From the NCBI GenBank assembly GCA_028289545.1, contig JANQPG010000010.1, forward strand, positions 1 through 64,000: DNA of 64,000 nt, given 5' to 3'. The notes below the pieces were generated by a model that was given only the letters and a program-made list of their open reading frames with translations, had not been told where the DNA came from and ran no database searches. Positions 42,175-50,739 of the stretch are shown here, one piece after another. The position numbers and the translations under genes were made by a program. Each line of letters starts with the position of its first letter. Position 1 is the stretch's first letter. The DNA is from Woeseiaceae bacterium. Lineage in GTDB: Bacteria > Pseudomonadota > Gammaproteobacteria > Steroidobacterales > Woeseiaceae.

Positions 42175-43797
42175 TCAGTCCGAGAGGCAGTCCCGGTATT
42201 TCTGCCTGAGTTGTTTTTTGTCGATCTTGCCGGCGGCGGTGAGCGGGATGTCCTCGACTTCGATCACCGCGTCGGGCAGCTGCCATTTGGCGAGCGAGTT
42301 TGCCAGGTGCGGCAACATCGCCTCCCTGGAGAGGGTTGCCCGCTCGTCGCCAACGACCAGCAGTACCGGTCGCTCGCCCCATTTGCGGTGCCGCGCGCCA
42401 ATACAGGCCGCCATCCGCACGCCCGGAATTCCCATTGCAGCGTTTTCAACCTCCACCGAGCTGATCCACTCGCCACCCGACTTGATGACGTCTTTCGAAC
42501 GGTCCGTAATCTGCATGAAGCCGTCGGCGTCGATGGTGGCGATATCGCCAGTGTCGAACCAGCCGTCCTCGAGGGCCGACTCCGGTGCTTTGTAGTAACT
42601 CGCGATGGTCCAGGGCCCTTTGACGAGGAGACGTCCGAAAGCTTTGCCGTCGTGCGGGAGTACATTGCCGTCGTCATCGACGAGCTGCATGTCGACACCG
42701 TAGGGGACGCGGCCCTGTTTGCAGCGCAGGTCGAGCAGTTCTTCGCCGTCCAAGGCATGGCTCCGCGAGGTCGGTCGATTGACGGTGCCGATTGGCGTCA
42801 TTTCGGTCATGCCCCAGGCATGCGTTACTTTGATGCCGTAACGCCGGTCAAACGCTTCGATCATCGATCGGGGCACGGCGGCACCGCCGACGACCAGTTC
42901 TTCGAGCGTGTCGATGCCCTGGCCCGATTCGTCCATGTAGGTGAGCAACGTGCTCCAGACCGTGGGGACTGCGGCCGCGCGGGTGACCTGTTCGGCAGAG
43001 ATCAGCTGATGGATCGACGCGCCGTCCAGGTGCGGTCCCGGCAGCACCAGCTTTGCGCCCGTCAGCGGCCCCGCGTAGGCAAGACCCCAGGAATTGGCGT
43101 GGAACATCGGCACGACCATGAGGATCGAGTCCGTTGCGGATAGATCGAAGACATCCGGCATGCAGGACGCGTAGGCGTGCAGCAGATTGGCGCGGTGCGA
43201 ATACAGCACGCCCTTCGGGTTTCCGGTCGTGCCGGACGTGTAGCACAGTGACGAGGCGGTATCGTGGTCGAGGATTGGCCAGTCGTAGTCGTTCGTCCCC
43301 TCCGCGAGGAATGTTTCGTAGCAATAGGCCGGGCACGGAAACGCCGTCGTATCGGGCATGTGCTGGCGGTCGGTCATGACGACCACCGCCTCGATCTTCG
43401 GCAGTTCCGGCAGCAAGCCGGCCAGCAGCTCGACGAATGTCAGGTCGACGAAGATCAGCCGATCCTCGGCGTGGTCGACAATGTACCGAATCTGTTCCGG
43501 GAACAGCCTGGGGTTGATCGTGTGGCAAACCGCTCCCTGCCCGGATACCGCGTACCAGGTTTCGAGATGCCGATCGGTGTTCCAGGCCAGGGTGCCGATC
43601 CTGTCGCCTGAAGCAACCCCGAAATCCCGCAGACGCGATGCCAGACGCGTTGCGCGATCGAGGGTCTCGGCATAACTTTGACGCCGAACGGGTCCCTCGA
43701 CGCTCCGCGTTACGATGTCCTGCGCGCCATGCCAGCGTGCGGCGTGTATGAGCATCGAGATCAGGCTGGTCGGATCGTTCTGCATTAGCCCAAGCAT
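42175..43797 (-). CDS. Acyl-CoA ligase (AMP-dependent, AlkK/FadD-like)
   Basis: 540 residues. The AMP-binding P-loop is Y-T-S-G-T-T-G-N-P-K-G-V, the A5 motif W-G-M-T-E-M-T-P, the A7/A8 motif G-W-F-D-T-G-D-I-A and the C-terminal catalytic Lys in A-G-K-I-D-K-K. The order H-T-I-N-P-R-L-F-P-E-Q-I and V-P-M-F-H-A-N-S-W-G is typical of medium-chain AlkK-like ligases. The ATG at 43797 was taken because GAGG lies just upstream; a longer frame exists. It activates a carboxylate for the acyl-CoA dehydrogenase and SDRs of this operon, with a 22-nt gap from the acyl-CoA dehydrogenase. Confidence 0.9.
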   Translation of the reverse strand: MLGLMQNDPTSLISMLIHAARWHGAQDIVTRSVEGPVRRQSYAETLDRATRLASRLRDFGVASGDRIGTLAWNTDRHLETWYAVSGQGAVCHTINPRLFPEQIRYIVDHAEDRLIFVDLTFVELLAGLLPELPKIEAVVVMTDRQHMPDTTAFPCPAYCYETFLAEGTNDYDWPILDHDTASSLCYTSGTTGNPKGVLYSHRANLLHAYASCMPDVFDLSATDSILMVVPMFHANSWGLAYAGPLTGAKLVLPGPHLDGASIHQLISAEQVTRAAAVPTVWSTLLTYMDESGQGIDTLEELVVGGAAVPRSMIEAFDRRYGIKVTHAWGMTEMTPIGTVNRPTSRSHALDGEELLDLRCKQGRVPYGVDMQLVDDDGNVLPHDGKAFGRLLVKGPWTIASYYKAPESALEDGWFDTGDIATIDADGFMQITDRSKDVIKSGGEWISSVEVENAAMGIPGVRMAACIGARHRKWGERPVLLVVGDERATLSREAMLPHLANSLAKWQLPDAVIEVEDIPLTAAGKIDKKQLRQKYRDCLSD

Positions 43798-43819
43798 CTC
43801 TTTGTCCTCGCGCGGCGGC

Positions 43820-45610
43820 TCACTCAGGCGCAAAACCGGCAACCGGGAAGTCGAGCGCCGTGCGGTCCAGCGAAGCCACGAGTTCGAGTCCGGGTATTAC
43901 CTTGGGCAGTTCGTAGCGGAAGAAAAACCGGGCCGCCAGCACCTTGCCTTCGTAGAACGACCGGTCGCCGTTTCCTGCGGCGGACTGGCGCTCGGCTACG
44001 TTGGCCTGCCTGAGCCATTGCCAGGCAACGACAATGTGACCGACGGCGTCGAGATACGGTGTTGCGTTTGCGAGTCTCTGACGGGCGTCTTCACAACCCA
44101 GGAGCCCGCTCGTGGTTTGCTCGAGAAGCTCGACGCAGCGGCGCAGTTGCTCTGCCTCTTCTCTCAGCTCGTCGACGGATTCCGCTACGGTACTCGCAAT
44201 CTCCTCGATCAAGGCGCTAAACGCCGCGCCGTCGTCCATCCGGACCTTGCGGTTGAGCAGGTCGACCGCCTGTATCCCGTAGGTGCCTTCGTGAATCGGA
44301 TTGAGCCGGTTGTCCCTGTAGAAGCGTTCGAGCGGATAGTCGCGCGTGTAGCCGTAGCCGCCGAGAATCTGCATGGCCCACTTGTTGGCCTCGAGGCAGA
44401 ACTCCGACGGCCAGGATTTGGCAATCGGGGTCAGAATCTCCAGCAGTAGTTCGAGCCGCCGGCGCCGTGCGGCATCCTGCTCGAGTTTCAGCCGGTCGAC
44501 GAGCAGGGCGCAGTACAGGATCAGGGCCAGCGCGCCCTCCACGTTCGCCTTTTGCGAGAGCAGCATGCGTTTGACGTCGGCGTGCTCGACGATGGGGACC
44601 TGCGAGCTGTCCGCCTGCTTGTTGTCGGGCAGGCGACCCTGCGGCCGGCCCTTCGCGTACTCGAGCGAGTGCAGAAAACCGGTCAGGCCCAACGTGGCCG
44701 CGCACTGGCCGACCAGTATTCTCGCCTCGTTCATCATGTGGAACATGTAGCCGAGTCCGTGGTGGGCTTCGCCGACGAGATGACCGATCGTCTCGCCGGA
44801 ATCGCCGAAGTTCAGCACGGTGTTCGGCAGTCCGCGCTGGCCCATCTTGTGATTGAGGCCGGCAAGCACGATGTTGTTGTGCTCCCCCAGTGTCCCGTCG
44901 TCGTTGACGCGAAACTTCGGCACGATGAACAGGGAAATGCCCTTGACGCCGGCCGGCGCGTCCGGGAGGCGGGCCAGCACCATATGCACGATGTTGTCGG
45001 ACAATTCGTGTTCACCGCCGGAGATCCACATCTTGGTGCCCCGTATGCTGAACGTGCCGTCGCTCCGCGGTGTTGCCCGCGTGCGGATGTCGGCCAACGA
45101 AGAGCCGGCCTGGGTTTCCGACAGGCACATCGTTCCGAACCAGCGGCCTTCGAGCATCGGTGGCAGGAACAACGCCTTTTGCGCCGCGCTGCCGGCGGTG
45201 TTCAGCATGTTGGCCGCGGCCACCGTCAGCATCGGGAAGCCGTAGAGTGCGTTGTTCGCCGCGCCGAACAGCCCATTGAGCGCGATATTCACGACGTAGG
45301 GCAGCTGCAGGCCGCCGACGTCCTCGTCAAAGCCGGCCGAAAAGAAACCGGCAGCGGCATAGGCGTCCAGTGCGTCCTTCGCTTCCGGGATCATCTCGGC
45401 CATGCCGTTCACGAACTTCGGCTCGTTGTTGTCCAGCCTGCCGGCGAGCGGCAGAAACACTTGCTCGGCGATATCCTCTGCGCCGTCGAGCATCTCGTCG
45501 ATGGTTGCGCGATCGAAGTCGCCATACCGCTTCGAGTCGAACAGCTGCTGAATCTCCAGGACCTCGTAAAGCTGAAACTCGAGATCCCGCCGGTTGACTA
45601 TGGTCGACAT
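43820..45610 (-). CDS. Acyl-CoA dehydrogenase (596-residue FadE-like class)
   Basis: 596 residues, longer than the usual 380-400 because of a C-terminal extension (about 460-596) as in the FadE5-like class. FAD-binding marks are M-C-L-S-E-T-Q-A-G-S-S-L and the M-W-I-S-G-G-E-H region; the active-site base is the Glu of N-P-I-H-E-G-T-Y-G-I-Q; the helix Q-I-L-G-G-Y-G-Y-T-R-D-Y-P-L-E follows the family rule. It introduces an alpha,beta double bond in an acyl-CoA. It lies between an SDR and the acyl-CoA ligase in one operon (gaps of 18 and 22 nt). Confidence 0.92.
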   Translation of the reverse strand: MSTIVNRRDLEFQLYEVLEIQQLFDSKRYGDFDRATIDEMLDGAEDIAEQVFLPLAGRLDNNEPKFVNGMAEMIPEAKDALDAYAAAGFFSAGFDEDVGGLQLPYVVNIALNGLFGAANNALYGFPMLTVAAANMLNTAGSAAQKALFLPPMLEGRWFGTMCLSETQAGSSLADIRTRATPRSDGTFSIRGTKMWISGGEHELSDNIVHMVLARLPDAPAGVKGISLFIVPKFRVNDDGTLGEHNNIVLAGLNHKMGQRGLPNTVLNFGDSGETIGHLVGEAHHGLGYMFHMMNEARILVGQCAATLGLTGFLHSLEYAKGRPQGRLPDNKQADSSQVPIVEHADVKRMLLSQKANVEGALALILYCALLVDRLKLEQDAARRRRLELLLEILTPIAKSWPSEFCLEANKWAMQILGGYGYTRDYPLERFYRDNRLNPIHEGTYGIQAVDLLNRKVRMDDGAAFSALIEEIASTVAESVDELREEAEQLRRCVELLEQTTSGLLGCEDARQRLANATPYLDAVGHIVVAWQWLRQANVAERQSAAGNGDRSFYEGKVLAARFFFRYELPKVIPGLELVASLDRTALDFPVAGFAPE

Positions 45611-45628
45611 GCTGCGCCCCGCTTTTGC

Positions 45629-46390
45629 CTAGATGGTATAGCCGCCGTCAACGACGATACATTCGCCCGTCGTGAAACTGCTGGCGTCGGAAACGAGATA
45701 CAGCACGGTGCCGGCCATCTCGTTCGGCTCAGCGTAACGCCCGAGCGGCGTTTGGGCGACCTGTCGTCGGTAAATGTCCTGGTCATCGATGAGCGCGCCA
45801 GCGAGTTTGGTCTTTGTAAAACCGGGTAACAGCGCGTTGCAGCGCACGTCGAATTCCGCACATTCCTTGGCAAAAACCCGGGTCATGTTGACGATTGCAG
45901 CTTTGGTAATGGAGTAAATGCCTTGCTGATCGCCGGGTTTGAGCGCGTTGATCGAGGCGGTGTTAACGATCGCACCGCCGCCGTGGTCACGCATGATCCT
46001 GACCGCTTCGATCGACATGAAGAAGTAGCCCCGAAGATTGACCTCCACGGTCTTCTGGAAGACGCCAAGGTCGGTGTCGACGACGTGGCCGTAGTAGGGA
46101 TTGGTCGCCGCGTTGTTGACGAGGATATCCAGCCGGCCGTGGTTTGTTCTTATCGTCTCGAAGGTTCCGGCAATGGCGTCCATGTCACCGATGTGGCACG
46201 CCATCGCCGAAGCCTCATGCCCTCTTTCCCGGATCGATTCGGCCACGGTTTCGGAACCTTCGAGGCGACGGCTGCTTATGATCACGTGAGCGCCGTACTC
46301 CGCGAGCAGTCTCGCAATGGCCTCGCCGATTCCCCGGCTGGCGCCGGTCACGAGGGCCACTTTACCGCGCAGATCAAACAGGTTTTTCAT
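45629..46390 (-). CDS. SDR-family oxidoreductase (FabG-like)
   Basis: 253 residues, a classical SDR: V-T-G-A-S-R-G-I-G-E, N-N-A-A-T-N near residue 88, catalytic S-I-N-A-L (Ser) with Y-S-I-T-K as Tyr-x-x-x-Lys, and the C-terminal D-G-G-Y-T-I common in FabG/BDH-type enzymes. The ATG at 46390 was taken because the upstream frame reads polar nonsense. It is first in the minus-strand operon; the palindrome at 46476 lies 86 nt upstream. Substrate unknown, but the operon suggests a 3-hydroxy/3-keto acyl intermediate or an alcohol released earlier. Confidence 0.9.
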   Translation of the reverse strand: MKNLFDLRGKVALVTGASRGIGEAIARLLAEYGAHVIISSRRLEGSETVAESIRERGHEASAMACHIGDMDAIAGTFETIRTNHGRLDILVNNAATNPYYGHVVDTDLGVFQKTVEVNLRGYFFMSIEAVRIMRDHGGGAIVNTASINALKPGDQQGIYSITKAAIVNMTRVFAKECAEFDVRCNALLPGFTKTKLAGALIDDQDIYRRQVAQTPLGRYAEPNEMAGTVLYLVSDASSFTTGECIVVDGGYTI

Positions 46391-46475
46391 GATTATCCGG
46401 TTTTCCTCACGACGTGGCTCTCTCGTTTCCCCAGTGTCGTCTACCCGACACTGCGGCACGTCTATCGTAACAATC

Positions 46476-46495
46476 TAATTCTTATATAGGAATTA
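46476..46495. promoter_or_regulatory. Near-perfect palindrome, operator candidate (copy 1)
   Basis: TAATTCTTATATAGGAATTA is a 20-bp palindrome with a single T/G mismatched pair. Its core 46479-46492, read on the minus strand, is TTCCTATATAAGAA, identical to the core at 54737-54750. It lies between the divergent SDR and amidohydrolase operons, 86 bp before one and 177 bp before the other. Confidence 0.7.
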
Positions 46496-46671
46496 TTAGT
46501 GATCAATTTGTGAATTTATTGACTTGAATGCGAGTTGTCGGCATCGTTGACGAGGCTCAAGAGGCACCCGTGCCCGGCAGCCGCCTACGCGCCTCGTAGC
46601 GATGCGAAGGTCATAGCCGAACCACGCCCGCGCGTCTCGAGCTTGAATCACTCTGACAGGTTGCAACGAAC

Positions 46672-47547
46672 ATGCAGGACAAGGGCGCCATCGATATTGT
46701 CGTCAACATCCGGACCCGAGAGGTCGTGGAGATGGGAGCCATCCCGACCGACGATGCCTTCCGCGACCAGATCCGGCAGCCTGAAGACCAGCGCGGTGCG
46801 GTCGAACTTGCCGAATACATTGGCAGGATGAATGAGGCCGGAATCGATCACAGCCTGCTGATTGCAGCGCGCTGCGGCGACATGCAGGTACAAGGCTCAA
46901 CGGCCGTTCCCTACGAAATCGTAAGAGACGCCTGTGAAGCGTTTCCCGAGCAGTTCTCCGGGCTCGCAGGCATCGATCCCACCAAAGGCATGCAGGGCCT
47001 CCGTGAGCTGGAAGAGGCCGTGAGGGATTTCGGCTTCGTCGGCGCACACTGGTATCCGCACTGGTTCGATATGCCGCCCGACGCCGCACAGATCTACCCC
47101 TATTACGCGAAATGCTGCGAGCTCGACATTCCGATCATGATGCAGGTGGGACAGAACCTCATCTACAACCGCAAGCGCCGCCTGCCCAGCGTTGCGAAAC
47201 CCATCTGCCTGGACCGGGTGGCCATCGACTTTCCCGAACTCAAGATCATCGGCATCCATCTCGGCGTACCGTGGGAAGACGAGATGATCGCCATGTGCTG
47301 GAAGCACGACAACGTGTACATGGCGGGCGATGCCTATGCGCCCAAATACTGGCCGGCATCGGTCGTGCGGTACGCCGACAGCTATGGACAGGACAAATTC
47401 ATGTTCGGCACCGACTGGGGCGTCATCGATCCCGTGCGCGCCATGCGAGAGGTCGAGGCGCTGGGCTTCCGGCCACAGCCGCGCGCAAAGATTCTACGAA
47501 ACAACGCAATCCGCGTCTTCAAACTGCCGTTCGACCCCATCGAGTGA
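46672..47547 (+). CDS. Amidohydrolase-2 (ACMSD-like) family protein lacking the HxH motif
   Basis: 291 residues, a TIM-barrel of the amidohydrolase-2 family, which includes ACMSD-like decarboxylases and hydrolases. Seen are G-A-H-W-Y-P-H-W, a later Gly-Ile-His (G-I-H-L-G-V-P-W-E) and the C-terminal F-G-T-D-W metal Asp. The N-terminal D-x-H-x-H usually binding the metal is absent; the start reads I-D-I-V-V-N-I-R-T. The protein therefore may bind metal differently or use none. It opens the plus-strand operon with an acyl-CoA ligase 16 nt after it. A ring-opening decarboxylation or hydrolysis of an aromatic intermediate is possible but not shown. Confidence 0.82.
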   Translation: MQDKGAIDIVVNIRTREVVEMGAIPTDDAFRDQIRQPEDQRGAVELAEYIGRMNEAGIDHSLLIAARCGDMQVQGSTAVPYEIVRDACEAFPEQFSGLAGIDPTKGMQGLRELEEAVRDFGFVGAHWYPHWFDMPPDAAQIYPYYAKCCELDIPIMMQVGQNLIYNRKRRLPSVAKPICLDRVAIDFPELKIIGIHLGVPWEDEMIAMCWKHDNVYMAGDAYAPKYWPASVVRYADSYGQDKFMFGTDWGVIDPVRAMREVEALGFRPQPRAKILRNNAIRVFKLPFDPIE

Positions 47548-47563
47548 CGCGCAGATTCTCGTG

Positions 47564-49111
47564 ATGTCCGAAACGCCCGCTATCGATACCTATGTGCCCG
47601 CGACCATTGGTCACGGGCTTAGGGCGGCGGCGGGCCGCCTGCCCGGCAAGGTTGCCCTGACCGACGAGCGGGGCCGGCAGCGAAGTTACGCGGAGCTACT
47701 GGCCAACATCCACCGAATCGCCCGCTTCGTGCACGACGAACTCGGACTTCGCCACGGTGACCACGCCGCACTCATGGCCGGCAACTCTATCGAGTTTGTC
47801 GAACTTGCCGTCGGCTTGTCGGAAGCCGCGATTCCGCCTGCAATGATCAGCCCGCGCGCAACGGCACCCGAAGTCGAGCACATTTGCAACGACTCCGGAG
47901 CGAAAGTGCTGTTCGTCGACCGGGAGAGCGCTCGCGCTGTAAACGCGGCGCGCCTCCAGGGCGTCAAGTCGATCTTCGTTATCGAAGACGCCCTGCCGGA
48001 TATCCAATCCCGCTGCAGCGACGAGCCGCTCGACCTCGATATCGGTGAATCGGACATCTTCTCGATTCCCTACACCTCGGGAACGACCGGTAAACCCAAG
48101 GGCGTGCTGCTGTCGCATCGGGCGCGGGTACAGATGATGTTGTTCGCGGTGGCGGGCAGTTACGGCATACACAATCCGGACTGCCGTGCGCTGGCGATGT
48201 CGCCGTTCTTCAACGGCGGCGGGTTCGCGAACGTGCTCGCGCCGATCTTCTTTGGCGGCAGCTGCCATATCTTTCCGCGCTTCATGGCCGAGCCGATGCT
48301 CAAGACCGTCGAGGCCCGGCGTATTACCAACATGTTCATGGTGCCGACCCAGTTTCATGCGCTCTTTGCGCTGGGGGACGAAGTGCTGCAGAAATACGAC
48401 ACGTCGTCGCTCAAAGTCATCAACTCCAACGCCGCGCCGTTGCCGCAGCCGACCAAAGAGAAGATCGATGCCTATTTCGGCAGCGAGGTGCTCTATGACG
48501 CTTACGGTTCGACCGAATTCGGCAGTGCAACCGCGCTTCGGCCGTACGATCAGCTGCGCAAGCTGAGTTGCGTTGGCCTGCCGCAGCCGGGTTGCGAGAT
48601 CAGGGTCGTCGACGCCGACGACAAGCCGGTGGCTGCAGGTGAAGTCGGCGAAATATTCGTTCGTTCACCTTGGCTTTTTAGCGGCTACCTCAACGCTCCG
48701 GAGGCTACAGCCGAGGCCATGCGCGACGGATGGTGTACGGTCGGCGATCTCGGTCGGCTCGACGAGGAAGGCTATCTGTATCTCGTCGATCGCAAGAAGA
48801 ACGTGATCATTACGGGGGGGCAGAATGTGTTCCCGCGGGAGGTCGAAGATGTACTTTACGATCATCCGCAGGTTCACGAGGCCGCCGTGGTCGGCCGGCC
48901 CGACGACTACTGGGGCGAGGCGGTCGTGGCTTTCATAGTCCCGGCGCGGGGCGAGACGCCGCCGACCGAAGCGCTGAAGTCGTTCTGCAAACAGCGGCTC
49001 ACCGGTTACAAGGTGCCCAAGGACTTCGTGCTCCGCGAGTCCCTGCCCAAGAACGCGACAGGCAAGATTCTCCATCGGGCGCTGCGCGACGAGTTTGGCC
49101 GTCCCCAATGA
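47564..49111 (+). CDS. Acyl-CoA ligase (class I adenylate-forming)
   Basis: 515 residues. Nucleotide-binding Y-T-S-G-T-T-G-K-P-K-G-V, A5 Y-G-S-T-E-F-G-S, A8 T-G-G-Q-N-V-F-P-R-E-V-E, and C-terminal catalytic Lys in N-A-T-G-K-I-L-H-R are all present. ATG 47564 was taken over the open frame upstream, which overlaps the amidohydrolase gene. It differs clearly from the ligase at 42175, so two different acids are probably activated. The substrate pocket cannot be assigned by eye. Its stop overlaps the ATG of the tandem hydrolase gene. Confidence 0.9.
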   Translation: MSETPAIDTYVPATIGHGLRAAAGRLPGKVALTDERGRQRSYAELLANIHRIARFVHDELGLRHGDHAALMAGNSIEFVELAVGLSEAAIPPAMISPRATAPEVEHICNDSGAKVLFVDRESARAVNAARLQGVKSIFVIEDALPDIQSRCSDEPLDLDIGESDIFSIPYTSGTTGKPKGVLLSHRARVQMMLFAVAGSYGIHNPDCRALAMSPFFNGGGFANVLAPIFFGGSCHIFPRFMAEPMLKTVEARRITNMFMVPTQFHALFALGDEVLQKYDTSSLKVINSNAAPLPQPTKEKIDAYFGSEVLYDAYGSTEFGSATALRPYDQLRKLSCVGLPQPGCEIRVVDADDKPVAAGEVGEIFVRSPWLFSGYLNAPEATAEAMRDGWCTVGDLGRLDEEGYLYLVDRKKNVIITGGQNVFPREVEDVLYDHPQVHEAAVVGRPDDYWGEAVVAFIVPARGETPPTEALKSFCKQRLTGYKVPKDFVLRESLPKNATGKILHRALRDEFGRPQ

Positions 49112-50739
49112 GAATATCGCGCCACTTTCTGTACGTGAAGGAACGCGCCGTCCACTTCCGTCGCTGCGGACACGGTCCCGCGCTCGTGCTGCTGCACGCG
49201 TCACCCGTGTCCTCACGGGTGTTTCTCGAGGCAATGCCGTTCTGGGGGCGTCATTTCACCTGCTTTGCCTTCGATACGCCGGGCAACGGGCTGTCGGATC
49301 CTCTGCCGGGCGAGGGCCAGACTATTGCGGACTACGCTGATGCCCAGGTGGAGGCGTTGCGTCTGCTCGGCATCGATTCCTGCATCGTCTACGGCCGGCA
49401 CACCGGCGCGTCGATTGCGGTCGAGATTGCCCGGCGGCACCCGTCACTCATAACGCTGGCGCTGACTGACGGCTATCCGGTATTCACGCCCGAACAGCGC
49501 AAGGCGTATCTCAGCGGCTACCTTCCCGACCTGCCGATCAGCGAGGACGGCAGCCACGTCGCCTGGTTGTGGTCGCGTTATCGGGATCAGTTCGTTTTCT
49601 GGCCGTGGAGCAAACGGTCCGTCGAGAGTCGGGCGGATTGCGACATGCCGGACGTCGGTTTTCTCAATGACGGTGTGATTGCGCTGTTGGAGGCCGGCAA
49701 CCACTACAAAGGTCCTTACTCGGCGGTATTCCGCCACGACGCCATGGAGACGCTCGACGCAACCCGGGTTCCCGTTTGTATTGCCGCGCGTCCGGGCGAT
49801 TCGTTGTATTACCAGTTGTCGCGATTCAGCGATGCGCACTGGAAGGTCGAGATGCCGCGCGATGCCGGTCTCGCGATGCAGCGCGAACTCGAGATCATGC
49901 TCGAATACAAACCGGTACCCGATGCACCAGCCCCGCCGGCGCCGGAGTCTGCATTGCGACGCCGGGCGTTCGTAGACAGCGGGACGGAGTATCTGCATCT
50001 CGTGACAGCAGGCGATCCCGGTCGGCCCGTCACGGTGCTGATCGGCCCGGCGCCCGGCGAAGTGCTGCGCTTCACAGGGCTGCTCGACACGCTCGCGGAA
50101 AGCCACCGGGTAATCGGGATCGACCCCGCCTGCGGCGGCGACTCGGATGCACCGGCGGACGACGACGTCTCGATGCAAGCACAGGCGAGGCGAGTGGCAG
50201 CCGCCCTGCAAGCGCTCGGCGTGGCCCGCTGCAGACTGGCGGCTGTTGGTCCGAGCGCTGGGATTGCGCTCGAACTCGCCCGGCAAGGAACGCCGGTTGT
50301 CGACGCGCTGGTTCTGATTGATCCGCTCACCGTCGACGACAGCACGCGCGCAAGATGTGTGGGACGCTATGCCAGCGATGTCTCGCCGCGCCTGGACGGC
50401 ACGCATATGCTCGCTCTCTGGCACCGCTTGCGGGACAGCATGATGTGGTTCCCCTGGTTCGAGCAGCGCCGTTCTGCGGCGCGCCCGCCACCGGCGACCG
50501 GTTTCGCTTTCGACCGGCTCGAGCGCGACTTTGCCGTAGCACTCAAACACTGTCGCCACTATCGATCTACCTGGCGCGCCGCGTGGGACTATCCGCTACG
50601 TTCGCGGCTCGAGAATGCTGGTGGCTCCCCTGTCGAGGTGCTGCACTCGGAGGACGGCCTGGTGCCGGCGGTGGGTCGTATACCCGCGCAAGAACTTGGG
50701 CAGCGGCTTTGCTCGACGTTCGAGCGGCTGGCCGCCTGA
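49108..50739 (+). CDS. Tandem double alpha/beta hydrolase; nucleophile lost in N-terminal half
   Basis: 543 residues made of two alpha/beta-hydrolase folds. The first (1-265) carries the oxyanion H-A-S-P-V-S-S and D-T-P-G-N-G-L-S, but its nucleophile elbow reads G-R-H98-T-G, with His instead of Ser. The second (285-543) has the elbow G-P-S383-A-G. So only the C-terminal half appears catalytic, or His98 is used in an unusual way. The N-terminal half aligns residue by residue with the protein at 56644 (H-F-T-C-F-A in both), showing a common ancestor. It overlaps the ligase gene by 4 nt and the FAD oxidase gene by 1 nt. The bond cleaved is unknown. Confidence 0.85.
   Translation: MRISRHFLYVKERAVHFRRCGHGPALVLLHASPVSSRVFLEAMPFWGRHFTCFAFDTPGNGLSDPLPGEGQTIADYADAQVEALRLLGIDSCIVYGRHTGASIAVEIARRHPSLITLALTDGYPVFTPEQRKAYLSGYLPDLPISEDGSHVAWLWSRYRDQFVFWPWSKRSVESRADCDMPDVGFLNDGVIALLEAGNHYKGPYSAVFRHDAMETLDATRVPVCIAARPGDSLYYQLSRFSDAHWKVEMPRDAGLAMQRELEIMLEYKPVPDAPAPPAPESALRRRAFVDSGTEYLHLVTAGDPGRPVTVLIGPAPGEVLRFTGLLDTLAESHRVIGIDPACGGDSDAPADDDVSMQAQARRVAAALQALGVARCRLAAVGPSAGIALELARQGTPVVDALVLIDPLTVDDSTRARCVGRYASDVSPRLDGTHMLALWHRLRDSMMWFPWFEQRRSAARPPPATGFAFDRLERDFAVALKHCRHYRSTWRAAWDYPLRSRLENAGGSPVEVLHSEDGLVPAVGRIPAQELGQRLCSTFERLAA

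Noticed and set aside
49444..50559. 371-codon open frame antisense to the tandem hydrolase
   Set aside because: The opposite strand has two clear hydrolase folds and operon overlaps; this is a compositional shadow.
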